Part shown: positions 7,798-16,541 of the stretch, one piece after another | Layout of the letters: each line of letters starts with the position of its first letter | Position numbering within the stretch: the stretch's first letter is position 1 | Origin: Deltaproteobacteria bacterium | GTDB taxonomy: Bacteria > Desulfobacterota > Desulfomonilia > Desulfomonilales > Desulfomonilaceae | Direction of reading: 5' to 3' | Assembly (NCBI GenBank): GCA_016875095.1 | Contig: VGSG01000004.1 | Coordinates: forward strand, 50,226 to 114,225 | DNA length: 64,000 nt | The notes under the pieces: generated by a model | The model's database searches: none | What the model was told of the DNA's origin: nothing | Seen by the model: the letters and a program-made list of their open reading frames with translations, nothing else | Made by a program: the position numbers and the translations under genes

Positions 7798-9525
7798 TCA
7801 TTCGCCTGGAGCGCCAAGATCCCCGGCGGGGAGCCCCCGTTCCCGCGCGATAAGCATGCTGCGCAACGGAATTCCCGAGCGCGCCCTGGGCAACTCATCC
7901 ATGAACACAATTTCGGCGAGAGGTATTTCAGGGGAAAAGCTTGCCCGAACGAAGTTCCTGATCTCAAGATTGAGCCTCTTGGAGGCTGTGAATCCCTCCT
8001 TGACTCTGACAAAGGCTCGGAAATTGGCCTTGCCGTCCGGGGCTCTCACGGCGATTACCATCGCTTCGGCCACGGCTTGATGAAGTCCCAGAATCTGTTC
8101 CAGCTCGTACGGCCCCATATCCCTGATCCCCACCTTGATCAGATCGTCGTTGCGTCCGTCAAAGTAAAAGTATCCCTCTTCGTCGGTCGTGACCATGTCT
8201 CCCGTGACAAACCATCCATCGAACCGGAAATGGTGACGATAGCGGCTCTCGTCGTTCCAGAGGGCCGTCATTAGTGCAGGCCAAATCGGCCTCAACGCGA
8301 GCTCCCCCATAGTGTAATCGGAGACCGGTTGTCCCTGGTCGTTGACCACAGCGGCTTCAATTCCCGGCACGGGCCTTCCCATGCTGCCCGGCTTGATGCT
8401 CATCCATGGAAAGTTCGCAATGCAAATCATCCCCGTTTCGGTCATCCACCAGGTGTCGTGCGGCGAGCGCTTCAATATGCGGCGAGCCCAGTAAAATTGC
8501 TCCGGAGATAGGACCTCGCCGACAGTGGCAACGTGCCTGAGGCCGGCCAGGTCATACCTGCCCGGAACATCGTCCCCTGCTTCCATGAGTCGGCTGATTG
8601 TGCGCGGCGTGGTGTACCACACGGAAACCTTGTGCCTCTCCAGCGTCCTGTACCAGGTGGAAGCGGAAAACGGGTCTCCTTGGGCAACAGTGGTTATTCC
8701 GCACAGTAAGGGGGCGAAGAGCCCGTATACGATTCCCGTTACCCATCCGGGTTCACCCGCGTCGGTCCAGAGGACGGTATCGTCCCGCACGTCCAGGACG
8801 TGTCTCGCTGTGGCCACGTGGCCGACCATGGATCTGTGCGCGTGTACAACCGCCTTCGGCGGTCCTGTGGTCCCCGAGGTAGTGTAAATAAGAAACAGAG
8901 GCGTGTCGCCGCTCACCCATCTGATGGTCGGCTCCGTAGAAAATCTTTTCAGCTCCTCCTCCATCACAATTTCACCGGGATAAAGATCGAGCGCGCCCCC
9001 TCCGGTTAGAAAGACGTGCTCGACGCACGCCATGGCTTGCTGAGGCAGACGTTCGGCAAGGTCGGCATGGGTAACAATCGCCTCCGGTCTCGCGCTGCGA
9101 ATGCGGGCGTCAATCTCATCGAACCCGGAGGAAGGGAACAGGACATAAGAAAGAATCCCCAGTCGAGCGCAAGCCAGGAGCGCAAAGAAGACTTCCGGAC
9201 AGGACGGCAGAAAGATGAATACGCGATCACCCTCTCCCAGACCTTGTTCCATGAACAGCCGCGCCCATTGGGATGACGCGGCGCTCAAGTCTCCATATGT
9301 GAATTCTTTTACCCGGCTCGCTTTTTCGAATATGAGCGCCTTGTGGTCGCGACGGGCGTCATCGAGGGCCCATCGGTCAACCGCCTCATGCACAATGTTC
9401 AACCTGCCGGTTTCGCTCCAAGAGAACTCCCGTTCCGCTTTGGCCCACGAAAAATTCCTCCGGACTTCCTCGTACCACGCGGGATCGGCTCGGGGATCTT
9501 CCGGCTCCAGCTTTGCTCTGAGCAT
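7798..9525 (-). CDS. Acetyl-CoA synthetase-like AMP-forming ligase lacking the catalytic Lys
   Basis: A 575-residue member of the acyl-adenylate-forming family, closest in layout to bacterial AcsA. The P-loop (YTTSGTTGPPK), the DTWWMTETG motif with the Trp pair typical of small-acyl enzymes, and VTGD are intact. Two C-terminal motifs are not. The hinge/A8 region reads VGIRDMGPYE instead of SGxRxGPxE, and the A10 motif reads ARSGIPLR where the family has SGKIxR, so the invariant catalytic lysine is Ile. ATG 9525 has AGGGAG upstream; starting earlier would overlap the deacetylase gene. It is last in a five-gene acetate module. It could be a thioesterifying-only or regulatory paralog, or a decaying enzyme. 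Confidence 0.85.
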   Translation of the reverse strand: MLRAKLEPEDPRADPAWYEEVRRNFSWAKAEREFSWSETGRLNIVHEAVDRWALDDARRDHKALIFEKASRVKEFTYGDLSAASSQWARLFMEQGLGEGDRVFIFLPSCPEVFFALLACARLGILSYVLFPSSGFDEIDARIRSARPEAIVTHADLAERLPQQAMACVEHVFLTGGGALDLYPGEIVMEEELKRFSTEPTIRWVSGDTPLFLIYTTSGTTGPPKAVVHAHRSMVGHVATARHVLDVRDDTVLWTDAGEPGWVTGIVYGLFAPLLCGITTVAQGDPFSASTWYRTLERHKVSVWYTTPRTISRLMEAGDDVPGRYDLAGLRHVATVGEVLSPEQFYWARRILKRSPHDTWWMTETGMICIANFPWMSIKPGSMGRPVPGIEAAVVNDQGQPVSDYTMGELALRPIWPALMTALWNDESRYRHHFRFDGWFVTGDMVTTDEEGYFYFDGRNDDLIKVGIRDMGPYELEQILGLHQAVAEAMVIAVRAPDGKANFRAFVRVKEGFTASKRLNLEIRNFVRASFSPEIPLAEIVFMDELPRARSGIPLRSMLIARERGLPAGDLGAPGE

Positions 9526-9586
9526 CTTCTTGCTCCCTGTTATGGCGCTAACCGAACGAAATGTCAGAAAGCGCCCGCGCCTAGCC

Positions 9587-10645
9587 TCATTCTTGAACAG
9601 CAGGCTCGCGTCGACCTTCCCACACACCGAATTTCCTATGGATGCCGCGAGCCTTTTCCAGGAGTTTCATCCCGGTGTCGGACAGAGACAATGCTTGTTG
9701 ACTCCCGGCGTCGCCCGTGACCAGCACGCGTAGGACCTCCCGCACGCATAGGGCCAACGCATTTACATCGTATCCCCCTTCCAGGACAAGGAGAACGGGC
9801 GCTTCCTCGCAGGCATCGCGAAGATCCAACAGCGTCCGGGTCAGCTCTCCGAAGCACTTTTCCGTGAGCTTTAGTCTGCCCACAGGGTCGAGGTAATGCC
9901 CATCGAACCCGGCGGCCACCACGATCAACTCCGGTTTGAATGATGCCGCCACCGGGCTGAGGATCGCGCGGTACAACCCTGCCAGATCATTGTCCCCGAT
10001 ATCGATCGGCAATGGAAGGTTGATCGTGTAGCCCGCCCCGTCCCCCGAGCCGGTTTCTTCCCAGTCCCCGGTCCGGGGATACCAGCCCATGAAATGAGAC
10101 GAAAAATAGAGCGCTTCCTTTTCCGCGTAAAACACGTCCTGGATGCCGTTGCCGTGATGAGCGTCCCAATCCACGATGAGAATGCGCCGCAAGGCGTGAC
10201 GACTGAGCGCATATCGTGCGGTGATAGCGGGATTGTTGAAAATGCAGAAACCGCCTGCCGTATCTGGGAGCGCGTGATGTCCGGGAGGACGCACAAGCGC
10301 AAAACACACGTCACACTCCCCGGCCAGCATTGCATCCAGACCCGTTATAGAGCCGCCCGCCGCAAGGGACGCGGCCAGATACGATTGTGACCCCACGGGC
10401 GTGTCGGGCGCAAGATGAGTGAAGGCGCGCTCCGCAGTCCGGAGGACCTTCGTGATATAAGCCGGGGTATGAACCAACGCCAGGTCCTCCAAAGACGCAA
10501 GCTTAGGCTTGAACGTTACGACCGCGCCCTTGAAGTCTCTGTCGACCGCTTCGTAGACCGCGACGAGCCGTTCCGGGCGCTCAGGGCGCCGTAATCCGGG
10601 ATCATGGAGGAGATATCGGTCATCTCGCACAATACCTACCCTCAT
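9587..10645 (-). CDS. AcuC-like deacetylase (histone deacetylase superfamily)
   Basis: A zinc-dependent deacylase of the class I/II HDAC fold. The catalytic set is complete: PPGHHA (His pair), DWDAHHGNG (Asp and His zinc ligands), AGFDGH (third zinc ligand) and EGGYD (Tyr). In Bacillus, AcuC removes acetyl groups from acetyl-CoA synthetase; here it lies between a GNAT gene and two synthetase-like genes, so the same role is likely. ATG 10645 is 14 bases after the GNAT stop. A GTG at 10663 overlapping that stop (GTGA) is an alternative start that would tighten coupling. Confidence 0.88.
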   Translation of the reverse strand: MRVGIVRDDRYLLHDPGLRRPERPERLVAVYEAVDRDFKGAVVTFKPKLASLEDLALVHTPAYITKVLRTAERAFTHLAPDTPVGSQSYLAASLAAGGSITGLDAMLAGECDVCFALVRPPGHHALPDTAGGFCIFNNPAITARYALSRHALRRILIVDWDAHHGNGIQDVFYAEKEALYFSSHFMGWYPRTGDWEETGSGDGAGYTINLPLPIDIGDNDLAGLYRAILSPVAASFKPELIVVAAGFDGHYLDPVGRLKLTEKCFGELTRTLLDLRDACEEAPVLLVLEGGYDVNALALCVREVLRVLVTGDAGSQQALSLSDTGMKLLEKARGIHRKFGVWEGRREPAVQE

Positions 10646-10659
10646 TGGCGTGCCTGTGT

Positions 10660-11151
10660 TCACACTTCCAGGATCATGGTTCTCTCTCCCCCACTCCTGT
10701 CCGATAAGACGAAGCCGCATTTCTCGAAGACGCTCGCGGCCCTGAAATTGTACATCTCCACGGTGAGCCAGACCCGCTCCAGGGAGAGTTCGCGGGCGCA
10801 GTCAAGAGCCATAAGGGTGAGTCGAGTCCCAATGCCTCGGTTCCGAAACGGTTGGGCTACGAAGAGCAGGAATTCCGCGTCACGTTTCTCCGGATCAACA
10901 AACAGCGAAGCGTGTCCCACAACCTTGCCTTGTAGCCAAGCACAGATTGTGACCGCTCCCTCCACCAGATGCGTGATCCAGGCGCAACGGGCTTCCGGCC
11001 CGGGAGGAGGAAGCCCCTGAAAAGAGGCGTCCCCATGCGGTCCGTCGTACATCTCCTCGATTTGCGGCCGATCTTGGATGAAGGCCCGACCCAACGTGAA
11101 AGTGAGCCCGTCCTTGTCCGTCCACTCCTCCCGCTTAATCAGGGTCTTCAT
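10660..11151 (-). CDS. AcuA-like GNAT N-acetyltransferase
   Basis: A 163-residue acetyltransferase of the GNAT family. The acetyl-CoA pyrophosphate loop QPFRNRGIGTRL is at about residue 100-111, followed by the usual ENxxAxxxYEKxGF-like segment (here MYNFRAASVFEKCGF). It is shorter than Bacillus AcuA (about 210 residues). Sitting between acs and the AcuC-like deacetylase, it is the expected lysine acetyltransferase that would inactivate acetyl-CoA synthetase. Family membership is clear from sequence; the substrate is inferred from context only. A RimI-type role on a ribosomal protein cannot be excluded. Confidence 0.82.
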   Translation of the reverse strand: MKTLIKREEWTDKDGLTFTLGRAFIQDRPQIEEMYDGPHGDASFQGLPPPGPEARCAWITHLVEGAVTICAWLQGKVVGHASLFVDPEKRDAEFLLFVAQPFRNRGIGTRLTLMALDCARELSLERVWLTVEMYNFRAASVFEKCGFVLSDRSGGERTMILEV

Positions 11152-11236
11152 ATCACCGGGCGCTCATGCGTGGGGCGCGTATCTCGGCCTCTCATGCGTT
11201 TCATGGCGCCGGACCGGTCCGGCGCGCCGGTAGACA

Positions 11237-13216
11237 TTATGTGCGGCCAACCTTGAAATCGATGCCGGCCCGCTCCGCTATCAGGCTCGCCACAATCGAC
11301 GGGTCCGCGAGCGTCGTCACGTCTCCCAATTCATCCACAAATCCGGCGGCTATCTTCTGCAGAAGCCTACGCATGATCTTCCCGCTGCGCGTCTTGGGCA
11401 GCGCGTCCGCCCACTGGATGGCGTCCGGGGCCGCGATAGGGCCGATCTGTTTTCGCACGAGGTCCATCAACTCTTTTCGTAGTCGATCGGTTTTGTCCGC
11501 GCCTGTTTTCAAGATGACGAACGCATAGATTCCCTGGCCCTTGACAGGATGGGGGACGCCCACCACCGCGGCTTCCGCCACGTCCTTGTGGAGCACCATA
11601 GCAGACTCCAGTTCGGCAGTGCCCAACCGGTGACCGGAAACATTGATGACGTCGTCGACGCGACCAGTTATCCAATAGTAGCCGTCTTCGTCCTTTCTGG
11701 CGCCGTCTCCCGTAAAATACAGCCCACGGGCCTCGTTGAAATACGTCTCCCGAAAGCGCTCGTGATCTCCGTAGAGAGTTCTGGCCATTGCCGGCCATGG
11801 TCGTCTCATGAAGAGGACCCCTTCCTGGTTGGGAAACACGGCTTCCTGCCGGGTGTCCGGGTCAAGGATCACGGGATCCACGCCGAAAAACGGGAACGAA
11901 CAGGAACCGGGCTTTATGGGCGCAACGCCAGGCAGGGGCGTCAGCATATGCCCACCTGTCTCGGTTTGCCACCATGTGTCTACGATCGGGCACCAATCAC
12001 GGCCGACATAGTGGTAATACCATCTCCAGGCCTCCGGATTGATGGGTTCACCCACAGTGCCCAGAAGCTTGAGCGATGAGATGTCATGCTTTTCCACATA
12101 GGAGGTTCCTTCTCGCGCCAGGGCACGGATTACCGTGGGGGCCGTGTAGAACTTGTCGATACGATACTTGGCCACCAATTCCCAGTATCGGTCGAAATCC
12201 GGGTAATTGGGGACACCTTCGAAGAGCAGGCACGTATATCCGTCGGTCAGGGGACCGTACACGGAATACGTGTGTCCGGTAATCCAGCCTATGTCCGCAG
12301 TGCACCAAAAGGTCTCCTCCTCACGAAGGTCAAAGACGAGCCGTGTGGTCATGGCCGCATAGACCAGGTACCCTCCGTGAGTGTGGACGACACCTTTGGG
12401 TTTGCCGGTGCTTCCGCTGGTGTACAGAATGAACAGCGGGTCCTCCGAGTCCATAGGCTCGGGTTCCACGTAGGAGGGGAGCTGTGGATCAGCAATGGCC
12501 TCATGCCACCAGATCTCCCGCCGAGGGTCAAGTTCAGCCTTCGAGCCGCAGCGATTGAAAACAATCACTGTTTCCACTTCAGGACACTGGGCGAGCGCCT
12601 CGTCAACTATGCTTTTAAGCGGAAGCTCGCGGCCCCCCCGATATCCCCCATCCACGGTGATAATAACCTTGGCCCCGCAGTCACGGACGCGGTTTGCAAC
12701 CGAATCCGCGCTGAATCCTCCGAAAACCACGCTGTGAACGGCCCCTAAACGCGCGCACGCCAACATGGCCACCGGTAGCTCCAGAATCATTGGCATGTAG
12801 ATGATGACCCGATCGCCCTTCTTGACGCCTTTCGACCGAAGCGCCGCGGCGAACCTGTTGACCTGGGTGAACAATTCCAAATAGGTCACAGTCCGCGATT
12901 GAGAGGGGTCGTCGCCTTCCCAGTAGTAAGCCACTCTGTTCTTGAGTCGAGGAAGATGCCTGTCAAGGCAATTGTAGCTCGCGTTGAGGCGCCCTCCTCC
13001 AAACCACTCGATCTGAGCAGCGGTGAAGTCGTAACGCAGCACAAAATCCCACTCGTTGTACCAAGAGACGTACGTGCGCGCTTGCTCGGCCCAAAAGCCT
13101 TCCGGATCCTCAATTGAGCGGCGGTGCTTCTCCTGGTATTCTTCCATGCTTTTTATGTGCGCAAATCGTTGATACTCCTTCAGGTGCGCGTCATATCGCG
13201 TCGCGTTCACTTCCAT
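11237..13216 (-). CDS. acs: Acetyl-CoA synthetase (AMP-forming)
   Basis: Activates acetate with ATP and CoA to acetyl-CoA. At 659 residues it has the length and N-terminal domain of classical Acs. Motifs: YTSGSTGKPKGV (P-loop), DTWWQTETGG with the acetate-pocket Trp, YFTGDGARKDEDGYYWITGR, the hinge DDVINVSGHRLG, and TRSGKIMRR with the catalytic, acetylation-prone lysine intact. AGGAG 7 bases before the ATG supports the start. It lies upstream of the acetyltransferase and deacetylase genes that would control that lysine. In an anaerobe it may serve acetate assimilation or, reversed through PPi, acetate handling. Confidence 0.96.
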   Translation of the reverse strand: MEVNATRYDAHLKEYQRFAHIKSMEEYQEKHRRSIEDPEGFWAEQARTYVSWYNEWDFVLRYDFTAAQIEWFGGGRLNASYNCLDRHLPRLKNRVAYYWEGDDPSQSRTVTYLELFTQVNRFAAALRSKGVKKGDRVIIYMPMILELPVAMLACARLGAVHSVVFGGFSADSVANRVRDCGAKVIITVDGGYRGGRELPLKSIVDEALAQCPEVETVIVFNRCGSKAELDPRREIWWHEAIADPQLPSYVEPEPMDSEDPLFILYTSGSTGKPKGVVHTHGGYLVYAAMTTRLVFDLREEETFWCTADIGWITGHTYSVYGPLTDGYTCLLFEGVPNYPDFDRYWELVAKYRIDKFYTAPTVIRALAREGTSYVEKHDISSLKLLGTVGEPINPEAWRWYYHYVGRDWCPIVDTWWQTETGGHMLTPLPGVAPIKPGSCSFPFFGVDPVILDPDTRQEAVFPNQEGVLFMRRPWPAMARTLYGDHERFRETYFNEARGLYFTGDGARKDEDGYYWITGRVDDVINVSGHRLGTAELESAMVLHKDVAEAAVVGVPHPVKGQGIYAFVILKTGADKTDRLRKELMDLVRKQIGPIAAPDAIQWADALPKTRSGKIMRRLLQKIAAGFVDELGDVTTLADPSIVASLIAERAGIDFKVGRT

Positions 13217-13417
13217 GACAGTGCTCCTTGGTGAGAGGCGCGGCGGCGGCCGGAATTCCTACTCGATTCCGACCCACCGGAAAGCGCGGCCGGCCTTCCT
13301 CTGAACAGAAATCAGCCCGTCCCTCCGAAACGAACTAGTTGGCAGGTCGGTCACCCTAAGTTCGATCCGCGTTCGGCAAACACCACCAACACACACTCCG
13401 ACGAACCGTGTCTTACT

Positions 13418-14077
13418 CTACACCTGCGCGGGCGCTCCCATGATGAGCTTTGCCTTCGAGGAAAGCTCTTTGCTGAGATCAGAGACCTTATCCGCTTCCA
13501 GCGCAAACACGCGAACATACGCGTGCCGGAATCCGGGCGGCGCGGTTTCGTAGGAGGTCAGAATGCAAGCTATACGACCTCCGTGCTTCCTGATGATGTC
13601 CGTCACTTCCTTGAGCGATCCGGGTCGATCCTCAAGCTCGAAAGCGAATTGAGCGCCCTTTTCCATGAAGCCGCTTGTGGCCAGGAGCACTCGGTACAGG
13701 TCCGTCTGCGTAATGATTCCGACCACGGCGCCCTGGGCGTCCACCACAGGAGTGCCTGGTATCTTTGCCTCGATGAGCACTCTGACCACGTCCTCCAGGG
13801 AGCTATCGGGCGAGATGGTGATGGGGTCGCGCGTCATAACTTCGCTGACTCGCGTTTCAGGGTCTACGGCGCTCCACTGTTCCAACTTCTCAAACGCCCG
13901 TTCGAGGCCCAGCGCCTTTCTCAGACCCCTCTCCGTTACTACACCCTCGAGCTTCTGGCCGTCCAGGACGGGCAAGATACAAACCCTGTGTTTCTTCAGG
14001 AGTTGCACTGCCCTTCTGACCGGATCGTTCACGTCAAGGGTATAGAACTCCCGCTTCATACAGTATTTGACCAGCAT
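13418..14077 (-). CDS. AcuB-like CBS-pair/ACT domain protein
   Basis: A 219-residue protein with two N-terminal CBS motifs (about 7-55 and 75-130) and a C-terminal ACT domain (about 138-200, beginning FELEDRPGSLKEV). This architecture and length match Bacillus AcuB, whose gene lies between acuA and acuC. CBS pairs bind adenine nucleotides and ACT domains bind small metabolites, so it is a plausible energy sensor for the acetate module; that role is inference. It is the first gene of the minus-strand group, 201 bp before acs, and its upstream region carries a perfect 7-1-7 palindrome. Confidence 0.82.
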   Translation of the reverse strand: MLVKYCMKREFYTLDVNDPVRRAVQLLKKHRVCILPVLDGQKLEGVVTERGLRKALGLERAFEKLEQWSAVDPETRVSEVMTRDPITISPDSSLEDVVRVLIEAKIPGTPVVDAQGAVVGIITQTDLYRVLLATSGFMEKGAQFAFELEDRPGSLKEVTDIIRKHGGRIACILTSYETAPPGFRHAYVRVFALEADKVSDLSKELSSKAKLIMGAPAQV

Positions 14078-14587
14078 GTGACTCCTCCTTTCCGGAATGG
14101 CCGCCCGAAAACCGCCACGGTGGGACCGACTCCGGCCTGGGCCGAAGCTACTCTCGCCGAGAGTCTAGTCTGGCCATCTCATGCTGTTCCCCCTCAAATT
14201 CAACGAGATGTGTGCATGATGAAGACTACCCCAGGAAATGTCCAGAGTATTATCCGCGAAGAACCTGCCTTGTGCCTCCCGGCCGGTGGACGCCATGAAA
14301 CTTCTCGAATTGGAACTCCGGCCGGAAAGGCTGTTTCAGGCGCACGCGAGAATGACGGACAAGAAAACCTCTGCTCCTTCTCGGCATACGCCGGTTGTCC
14401 GGGGACCGGTCTTCCCCTCTAAATTATTAGACTTTTGGCCTGATAATTGGTTCACGTGTTTGAAGATCTTCGACGATCGTTTGACAACCGAGTGTCTGGG
14501 TCTATCAACTGTAAGGTAACACTTGACACTGGTTAGGGACTCATCTACGTTGAGCCTGAGCGGAATTCTTCGTAATCGAGCGTTTCA
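14078..14587. promoter_or_regulatory. Divergent intergenic region between acuB-like and merR-like genes
   Basis: 510 bp without a supportable gene between divergently transcribed units. It holds the palindrome at 14150-14164 and a candidate plus-strand promoter, TTGACA at 14481 with TATCAA 16 bases later, about 80 bp before the MerR-family start. GAAGATCTTC at 14462 is a 10-bp perfect palindrome just before that -35 element. The plus-strand frame running through part of this region is the antisense of the acuB-like gene and is not considered coding. Confidence 0.45.
14150..14164. promoter_or_regulatory. Operator-like perfect palindrome
   Basis: ACTCTCG-C-CGAGAGT is a perfect 7-1-7 inverted repeat 73-87 bp upstream of the acuB-like start codon. 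No T-run follows it and no gene ends here, so it is better explained as a protein binding site than as a terminator. The bound regulator is unknown; the divergent MerR-family protein is one candidate. Confidence 0.4.
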
Positions 14588-15313
14588 ATGCCCAACGTTA
14601 CCAAAAAGCGACGCAACGCGCGGGGAAAGCCCGGCTCGTTGCTCAGAATGCGGGATCTGACCAAGGCCACCGCATTACGCAAGTCCACCATTTTGCACTA
14701 CGTGAACGAGGGTCTCCTGCCCTCGCCGGTGAAGACCGGCCCCAACATGGCTTACTACGATCCGGCCTGCGTCGAACGGATTGGCTTCATTCGGCTCATG
14801 CAGTCAAAGCATCGCATGTCCCTGGCTTCGATCAGGGCCTTGCTCCAAGAACACGATCAGGGCCGCGACTTGAGTGCGCTGGCGGAACTCCACGAAACCA
14901 TATTCGGGGATGAGGAACAGCCTGGGCTCGATATGGCCGCCTTTTGCCGGGCAACGGGACTGACCGAAGAGCAGGTGAAGGAACTCACGCGAGTCCATTT
15001 GTTGCTACCACTGCGTCCCGGTATTTTTGACCGGCAGGATGCGGCGGTGGGTCGGATTTTGAAGGTGGCCCGCGAGCTTGGGATGACCGCGCAGGACGGC
15101 GCGTTCTATTACCGGCTGGCCGAGCGGATCGTGGACCACGAAATGGCCTTGCGAAAGCGGATAACGGAACATCTGCCGTTCGATCAGGATGCGGCGGTGA
15201 CCATGGACATGACCCGTGCAGCGCGGGCCCTCAGGATGTATGTAATCGATCGAGTGTTTCAGCTCCGGGTCCTTTCATTGAAAGGCCTCAAAGACAAATC
15301 GCACGGCAAGTAA
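14588..15313 (+). CDS. MerR-family transcriptional regulator
   Basis: A 241-residue DNA-binding protein. The winged helix-turn-helix typical of MerR is at residues about 19-75 (TILHYVNEGLLPSPVKTG, then the YYDPACVERIGFI wing). A long helical region of about 150 residues follows with none of the clustered Cys or His of metal sensors, so it probably senses an organic ligand. It is followed by the flavoprotein/SCP2 fusion 30 bases downstream on the same strand, the usual arrangement for a regulator and its target. It also faces the acu/acs group across a 510-bp divergent region. Confidence 0.85.
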   Translation: MPNVTKKRRNARGKPGSLLRMRDLTKATALRKSTILHYVNEGLLPSPVKTGPNMAYYDPACVERIGFIRLMQSKHRMSLASIRALLQEHDQGRDLSALAELHETIFGDEEQPGLDMAAFCRATGLTEEQVKELTRVHLLLPLRPGIFDRQDAAVGRILKVARELGMTAQDGAFYYRLAERIVDHEMALRKRITEHLPFDQDAAVTMDMTRAARALRMYVIDRVFQLRVLSLKGLKDKSHGK

Positions 15314-15343
15314 TCGCGCTGACCGAGAAGGGAGGGAAGGCGC

Positions 15344-16504
15344 ATGGCGCGCAGTTATAAGGTGGTGGCCATTAATGGTTCGCCTCACGAACGAATCGGC
15401 AATACATCCCAGATGATTGCCATGCTCGGCGGGGCTCTTGAGGGGGAAGGTCTGCAGCTCGAAGAGATCCTTCTGAGCAGTTACCGAATCAACTACTGCG
15501 TGGGTTGCGGAAATTGCCTGACCAAAGGCGGATGCTGGATCAAAGATGACTACAGCTCCGTCGCGAAGAAGGCTCTGGCGGCTGATGCGGTGATTCTTGC
15601 GTGCCCCGTGTACGTGTTCAACGTGACAGCGCAGATGAAGACTTTCCTTGACCGATCACTCGGGCATGGCCACCGACCTCAGGAGTCCTGGAAACCCGGC
15701 CTGGCGGTTTCGGTATCCGCGGGCCTTGGCGAATCGTGGGTGGCGGAATACCTCTCCAACACCCTGAGGATATTCGGCGCGTTTCCCGTGGGGCAGCTTA
15801 CTGCTATTGCAGTCGCTCCGGGTCAGTTTCTCGGGAAGGAGACGGTGGAGGCTCGAGCCGAGGATCTGGCAAGGGACTTGGCGCGGGCGGTGAAGCAAGG
15901 TCTCCGATATCCTGTGACGGACAACGATCTGCGCTTCTGGCAGTTCATTGGTAACTTGATAAGCCAAAACCGCGATCTGATGAAGGCGGACCACAAACAT
16001 TGGCAGGAAAAGGGGCTGTACGACAGCTTCGAGACATATGTGGGGCAAAGTTGGTCCGAGTCTTCAGGGACCCCCGAAGCGCGGGCAGCTTGGATCAAAA
16101 GCCTCATCAAATCACAGCAAGCGGCTATGCAAGGACGCGGAAATGAGGAGCGGCAGACCGAACACAAGAGACAATCCGGTCGAAGCCGAACCGCTCGTGG
16201 GCTCCTGGAGGGGATGCCGCAGGCCCTCAACGTGGAATCCTCCAAGGGCATCGCGGTAACCTATCAGTTTGAGGTATCGGGGAGCGAGACTTTCTCTGCC
16301 AATCTCCGCATAGAAAACCAGCGGGCATCTTTTCACGAGGGCTTGGCGGAAAACCCTGATGTGACGATTAGGACTCCCGCGGAAGTGTGGGTTGCCATCT
16401 CCCGCGGTGAGTTGGATGGCGCTCAAGCCTTCATGAGCGGCAAGTACACGGCAGAAGGCGACCTGAGCCTTCTCATGAAGCTGCCTAAGCTCTTTTCCAG
16501 ATAA
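15344..16504 (+). CDS. Iron-sulfur flavoprotein fused to an SCP2 sterol-carrier domain
   Basis: A 386-residue fusion. The N-terminal 200 residues are an NADPH-dependent FMN reductase/flavodoxin-like domain (INGSPHERIGNT binds FMN phosphate) containing the compact cluster motif C-x2-C-x2-C-x4-C starting near residue 52, as in iron-sulfur flavoproteins. After a polar, charged linker (about 255-290), the last 100 residues match the SCP2 lipid-binding fold (NPDVTIRTPAEVW, SGKYTAEGDLSLLMKLPKLF). An electron-transfer domain tied to a hydrophobic ligand carrier suggests reduction of a lipid-like or CoA-bound substrate; this is inference. GGGAGG precedes the ATG. Probably in an operon with the MerR gene. 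Confidence 0.85.
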   Translation: MARSYKVVAINGSPHERIGNTSQMIAMLGGALEGEGLQLEEILLSSYRINYCVGCGNCLTKGGCWIKDDYSSVAKKALAADAVILACPVYVFNVTAQMKTFLDRSLGHGHRPQESWKPGLAVSVSAGLGESWVAEYLSNTLRIFGAFPVGQLTAIAVAPGQFLGKETVEARAEDLARDLARAVKQGLRYPVTDNDLRFWQFIGNLISQNRDLMKADHKHWQEKGLYDSFETYVGQSWSESSGTPEARAAWIKSLIKSQQAAMQGRGNEERQTEHKRQSGRSRTARGLLEGMPQALNVESSKGIAVTYQFEVSGSETFSANLRIENQRASFHEGLAENPDVTIRTPAEVWVAISRGELDGAQAFMSGKYTAEGDLSLLMKLPKLFSR

Positions 16505-16520
16505 TGGCGCCGCAAGCGCG

Positions 16521-16541
16521 CTCTCTGCGAGGAGCAGAGAG
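16521..16541 (+). terminator. Stem-loop after the flavoprotein-SCP2 gene
   Basis: CTCTCTGC and GCAGAGAG form a perfect 8-bp stem with a 5-base loop 17 bases after the stop codon. The trailing TCTTCCC is only weakly T-rich, so it may be a weak intrinsic terminator or an mRNA 3' stabilising hairpin. Confidence 0.5.

Noticed and set aside
13523..14422. 299-codon plus-strand frame across the acuB-like gene
   Set aside because: It is antisense to a well-supported CBS-ACT gene and has low-complexity composition typical of shadow frames in GC-rich DNA.
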